Positions 22,997 to 24,520 of a stretch of 24,520 bases of DNA are shown here, in pieces. The position numbers and the translations under genes are program-made. Origin of the DNA: an uncultured bacterium. GTDB taxonomy: Bacteria; Patescibacteria; Microgenomatia; Levybacterales; UBA12049. Numbering within the stretch: position 1 is the stretch's first letter; every line of letters starts with the position of its first letter. The notes under the pieces are model-generated. The model had not been told where the DNA came from and did no database searches. It was given only the letters and a program-made list of their open reading frames with translations. The stretch covers positions 1-24,520 of the forward strand of contig CAMPGJ010000005.1 in assembly GCA_946885425.1 (NCBI GenBank), given 5' to 3'.

Positions 22997-24255
22997 TGCG
23001 TTTTTGCATTTTGCACATTTCTTAGCCTCAAAGATATGACGGATGCCCCTATTAGGAGATAATACGCCACACTAAACGTCCATGGCCAATCTTCAATGCT
23101 AATGTTCCACCCAAACCCGCCAAAAAACGCTACTGTAGCCTCGAAAAAAAGCAGGAAGGGTAAACAAAGAAAAAGCAGGAGTTGAGCTACCGGCTGAAAA
23201 ATAAATCCCACAAGGACAGCCAAGCTTCCCAGCGTCATGAGAATAGGTACAACCCACAACACTAAAGCATTAACAAGCAGAGATAATACTCCAAAGCTTC
23301 CAAACACACCTAAAAGAATAGGTAACGTAGCAATTTGCGCTGCTGTGGTGCTAGTCACATTTTCCAAAGCTATTCCACCCAATTTTCCCAGCCTCTTCAG
23401 CCTCAATAGCTCTCCCAGCGGTTTATCTAATAACAAAATTCCCAAGGTCGCCATAAATGAAAGCTGAAATCCCACATCAAAGAGAAACGAAGGCTGAAAC
23501 AACAACATAGAATAACCGGTCAAGCTTAAAGCAAAAATCGCCCAATTCTGCCTGCCTAAGATCCCTGCCCCAAACGTCAACAGTCCCATAATAGCGGCTC
23601 GAATAATTGATGGCTCGAACCCCACAAGAAAAACATAGAAAATTATGCCTACGCATCCAGCCAGAAGGGCCATTTGCCGCTTCATAAATAAACCAAAAGC
23701 AGAAAGCAGGGCAGCCGCTATAAAGCTGACATTCATCCCTGAAGCAGCAATCACATGCAATACACCTGTTGCTGACAAACTCTGTTTAAAATCTTGGTTA
23801 AAGTGTTCTTTTGCTCCAAACACTATTCCTGAAAGCAGGCTGGCTGAAGTTGGAGGAAGTGTCTTCTCAAACAGCTCCTTGTTATATTTTCTCACAAACA
23901 AGGCTGCTTGCGCTACAGGATTTTGCAACTCTCCCCTTACCACCAATTTGGGATAAGACAAAGTGAGCAATGTGCCTCCCCTGGACAATTTGCTCTCCTG
24001 CAGGATACCAGAAACCTGTACTTGCTCCCCATAATGCAACCGAGGCGTAGCCGAGGTTGTAACGAAAATGATCTGGTTTAGAGATGTTTTGATAGAGAAC
24101 TTTTGTCCCTTGTTAGAAAAATCCGGTTCTTCATGTAACACAGTTTCCAAAGCAACTTCATCCCCCGCTTTATAACTTGGCTGAGATTGGTAGAAGATGA
24201 CGAACCTTAGGAATAGGAGAGCAAATAGGAAGAATAGTAAAGTTGGCAGCTTCAT
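22987..24255 (-). CDS. comEC: ComEC/Rec2 membrane channel part (competence domain, lacks hydrolase domain)
   Basis: 422 aa. Residues 1-20 are a membrane helix, and ~27-115 a soluble OB-like domain as in the DUF4131 region (VALETVLHEEPDFSNKGQKF, then LHYGEQVQVSGIL). Residues ~140-410 are a multi-helix membrane domain with SGIVFGAKEHFNQDFKQSL followed by TGVLHVIAASGMNVS, the signature of the Competence family. It forms the inner-membrane channel for single-stranded DNA uptake. Most ComEC proteins continue into a hydrolase domain. Here the protein stops at a TGA inside the family C palindrome, and the hydrolase follows as its own gene. The last residues (NAKTQSS) are partly palindrome-encoded. 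The upstream neighbour is comEA, giving the usual comEA-comEC order. Confidence 0.92.
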   Translation of the reverse strand: MKLPTLLFFLFALLFLRFVIFYQSQPSYKAGDEVALETVLHEEPDFSNKGQKFSIKTSLNQIIFVTTSATPRLHYGEQVQVSGILQESKLSRGGTLLTLSYPKLVVRGELQNPVAQAALFVRKYNKELFEKTLPPTSASLLSGIVFGAKEHFNQDFKQSLSATGVLHVIAASGMNVSFIAAALLSAFGLFMKRQMALLAGCVGIIFYVFLVGFEPSIIRAAIMGLLTFGAGILGRQNWAIFALSLTGYSMLLFQPSFLFDVGFQLSFMATLGILLLDKPLGELLRLKRLGKLGGIALENVTSTTAAQIATLPILLGVFGSFGVLSLLVNALVLWVVPILMTLGSLAVLVGFIFQPVAQLLLFLCLPFLLFFEATVAFFGGFGWNISIEDWPWTFSVAYYLLIGASVISLRLRNVQNAKTQSS

Positions 24256-24266
24256 GAGGTTTAGTT

Positions 24267-24349
24267 ATTTTCCATTTATTTCAATTCACCAATGGCCATA
24301 TTAAAACAAAAAAGGTCAATGGAAAATGGTAAATGGACAATGGAAAATC
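24267..24349 (-). repeat. Family B element, copy 4, between comEA and comEC
   Basis: TTTTCCATTTATTTCAATTC at the left and AATGGAAAATGGTAAATGGA followed by CAATGGAAAA at the right form the same imperfect palindrome as the other family B copies. It fills the gap between comEA and comEC, and its right end reaches the TGA of comEA. Confidence 0.82.
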
Positions 24350-24520
24350 AATTAGCCGTGACCTTGTCACGGATTTTGTCAAACACACTACTTCCCACAA
24401 CCTTCTTTTCCAGCAAATCATTAACTACAGAGTATGGACGGTTATCTATGATCTTCTCAGCTGTGACTTTTCCTATCCCAGGCAGATCCTCCAACTCAGA
24501 CAAGCTAGCACTATTAATAT
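24348..24520 (-). CDS. comEA: ComEA-type helix-hairpin-helix DNA receptor (C-terminal part only)
   Basis: The minus frame is open from the right edge to TGA at 24348-24350 (56 codons visible). It reads INSASLSELEDLPGIGKVTA, EKIIDNRPYSVVNDLLEK and KVVGSSVFDKIRDKVTAN, a double helix-hairpin-helix with LPGIG as the first hairpin, as in ComEA C-termini. ComEA binds double-stranded DNA at the cell surface and hands it to ComEC. The N-terminal anchor and linker lie outside the window. The stop overlaps the edge of the family B element. Confidence 0.88.
   Translation of the reverse strand, partial: INSASLSELEDLPGIGKVTAEKIIDNRPYSVVNDLLEKKVVGSSVFDKIRDKVTAN

Overview
The window looks like part of a chromosome of a Candidate Phyla Radiation (Patescibacteria) bacterium, most likely of the Microgenomates type. 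This is an inference from gene content. It rests on compact, AT-rich, short genes; secreted proteins with tail-fibre-like repeats; paired Pro/Thr-rich proteins ending in dockerin-like repeats; a reduced ATP synthase locus; and a ComEA/ComEC DNA-uptake locus. TGA acts as a stop codon here (for example at the ends of the 105-aa protein before the histidine kinase, the ComEC N-part and ComEA), so the Gracilibacteria/SR1 recoding does not apply.

Layout. Positions 1-3943 (minus) hold the 5' part of a very large surface protein: a MerR-type helix-turn-helix at the N-terminus, one membrane segment, then more than 1100 residues of fibre-like repeats running off the left edge. A ~0.5 kb divergent regulatory region follows. 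Positions 4457-11054 (plus) are an F-type ATP synthase operon: a secreted c-like protein, then b, delta, alpha, gamma, beta and epsilon. No a subunit and no canonical c subunit are present in the window. Positions 11057-18791 (minus) carry a membrane desaturase homologue with a ~115-residue insertion, nucleoside diphosphate kinase, an M16 zinc peptidase, two paralogous anchored dockerin-like proteins, and arginyl-tRNA synthetase. Positions 18912-21932 (plus) carry a response regulator, a small unknown protein, a GAF/PAS histidine kinase and an orphan protein. Positions 21933-24520 (minus) carry ComEA (partial), the ComEC membrane part and a separate ComEC-type metallo-beta-lactamase part.

The most unusual features are two. 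First, the gene in the c-subunit position encodes a signal peptide, a fibre-type extracellular domain and a c-like hairpin that has kept the cytoplasmic loop motif (GVEAIGRNP) but has no carboxylate in its second helix. Second, the window is peppered with at least five unrelated families of short palindromic or tandem elements. They fill most gaps between the atp genes, including three G-quadruplex-capable hairpins directly before start codons. They supply stop codons and one possible start codon. Three of them lie in frame inside genes (two in argS, one in the ComEC-type hydrolase), and one palindrome lies exactly where ComEC is split into two genes.

Expression signals: several genes have a -10-like hexamer only 6-9 nt before the ATG and no Shine-Dalgarno sequence, which suggests leaderless transcripts. 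One dockerin gene instead has a strong AGGAGG. All functional calls come from reading motifs in the translated sequence; no database search was run.
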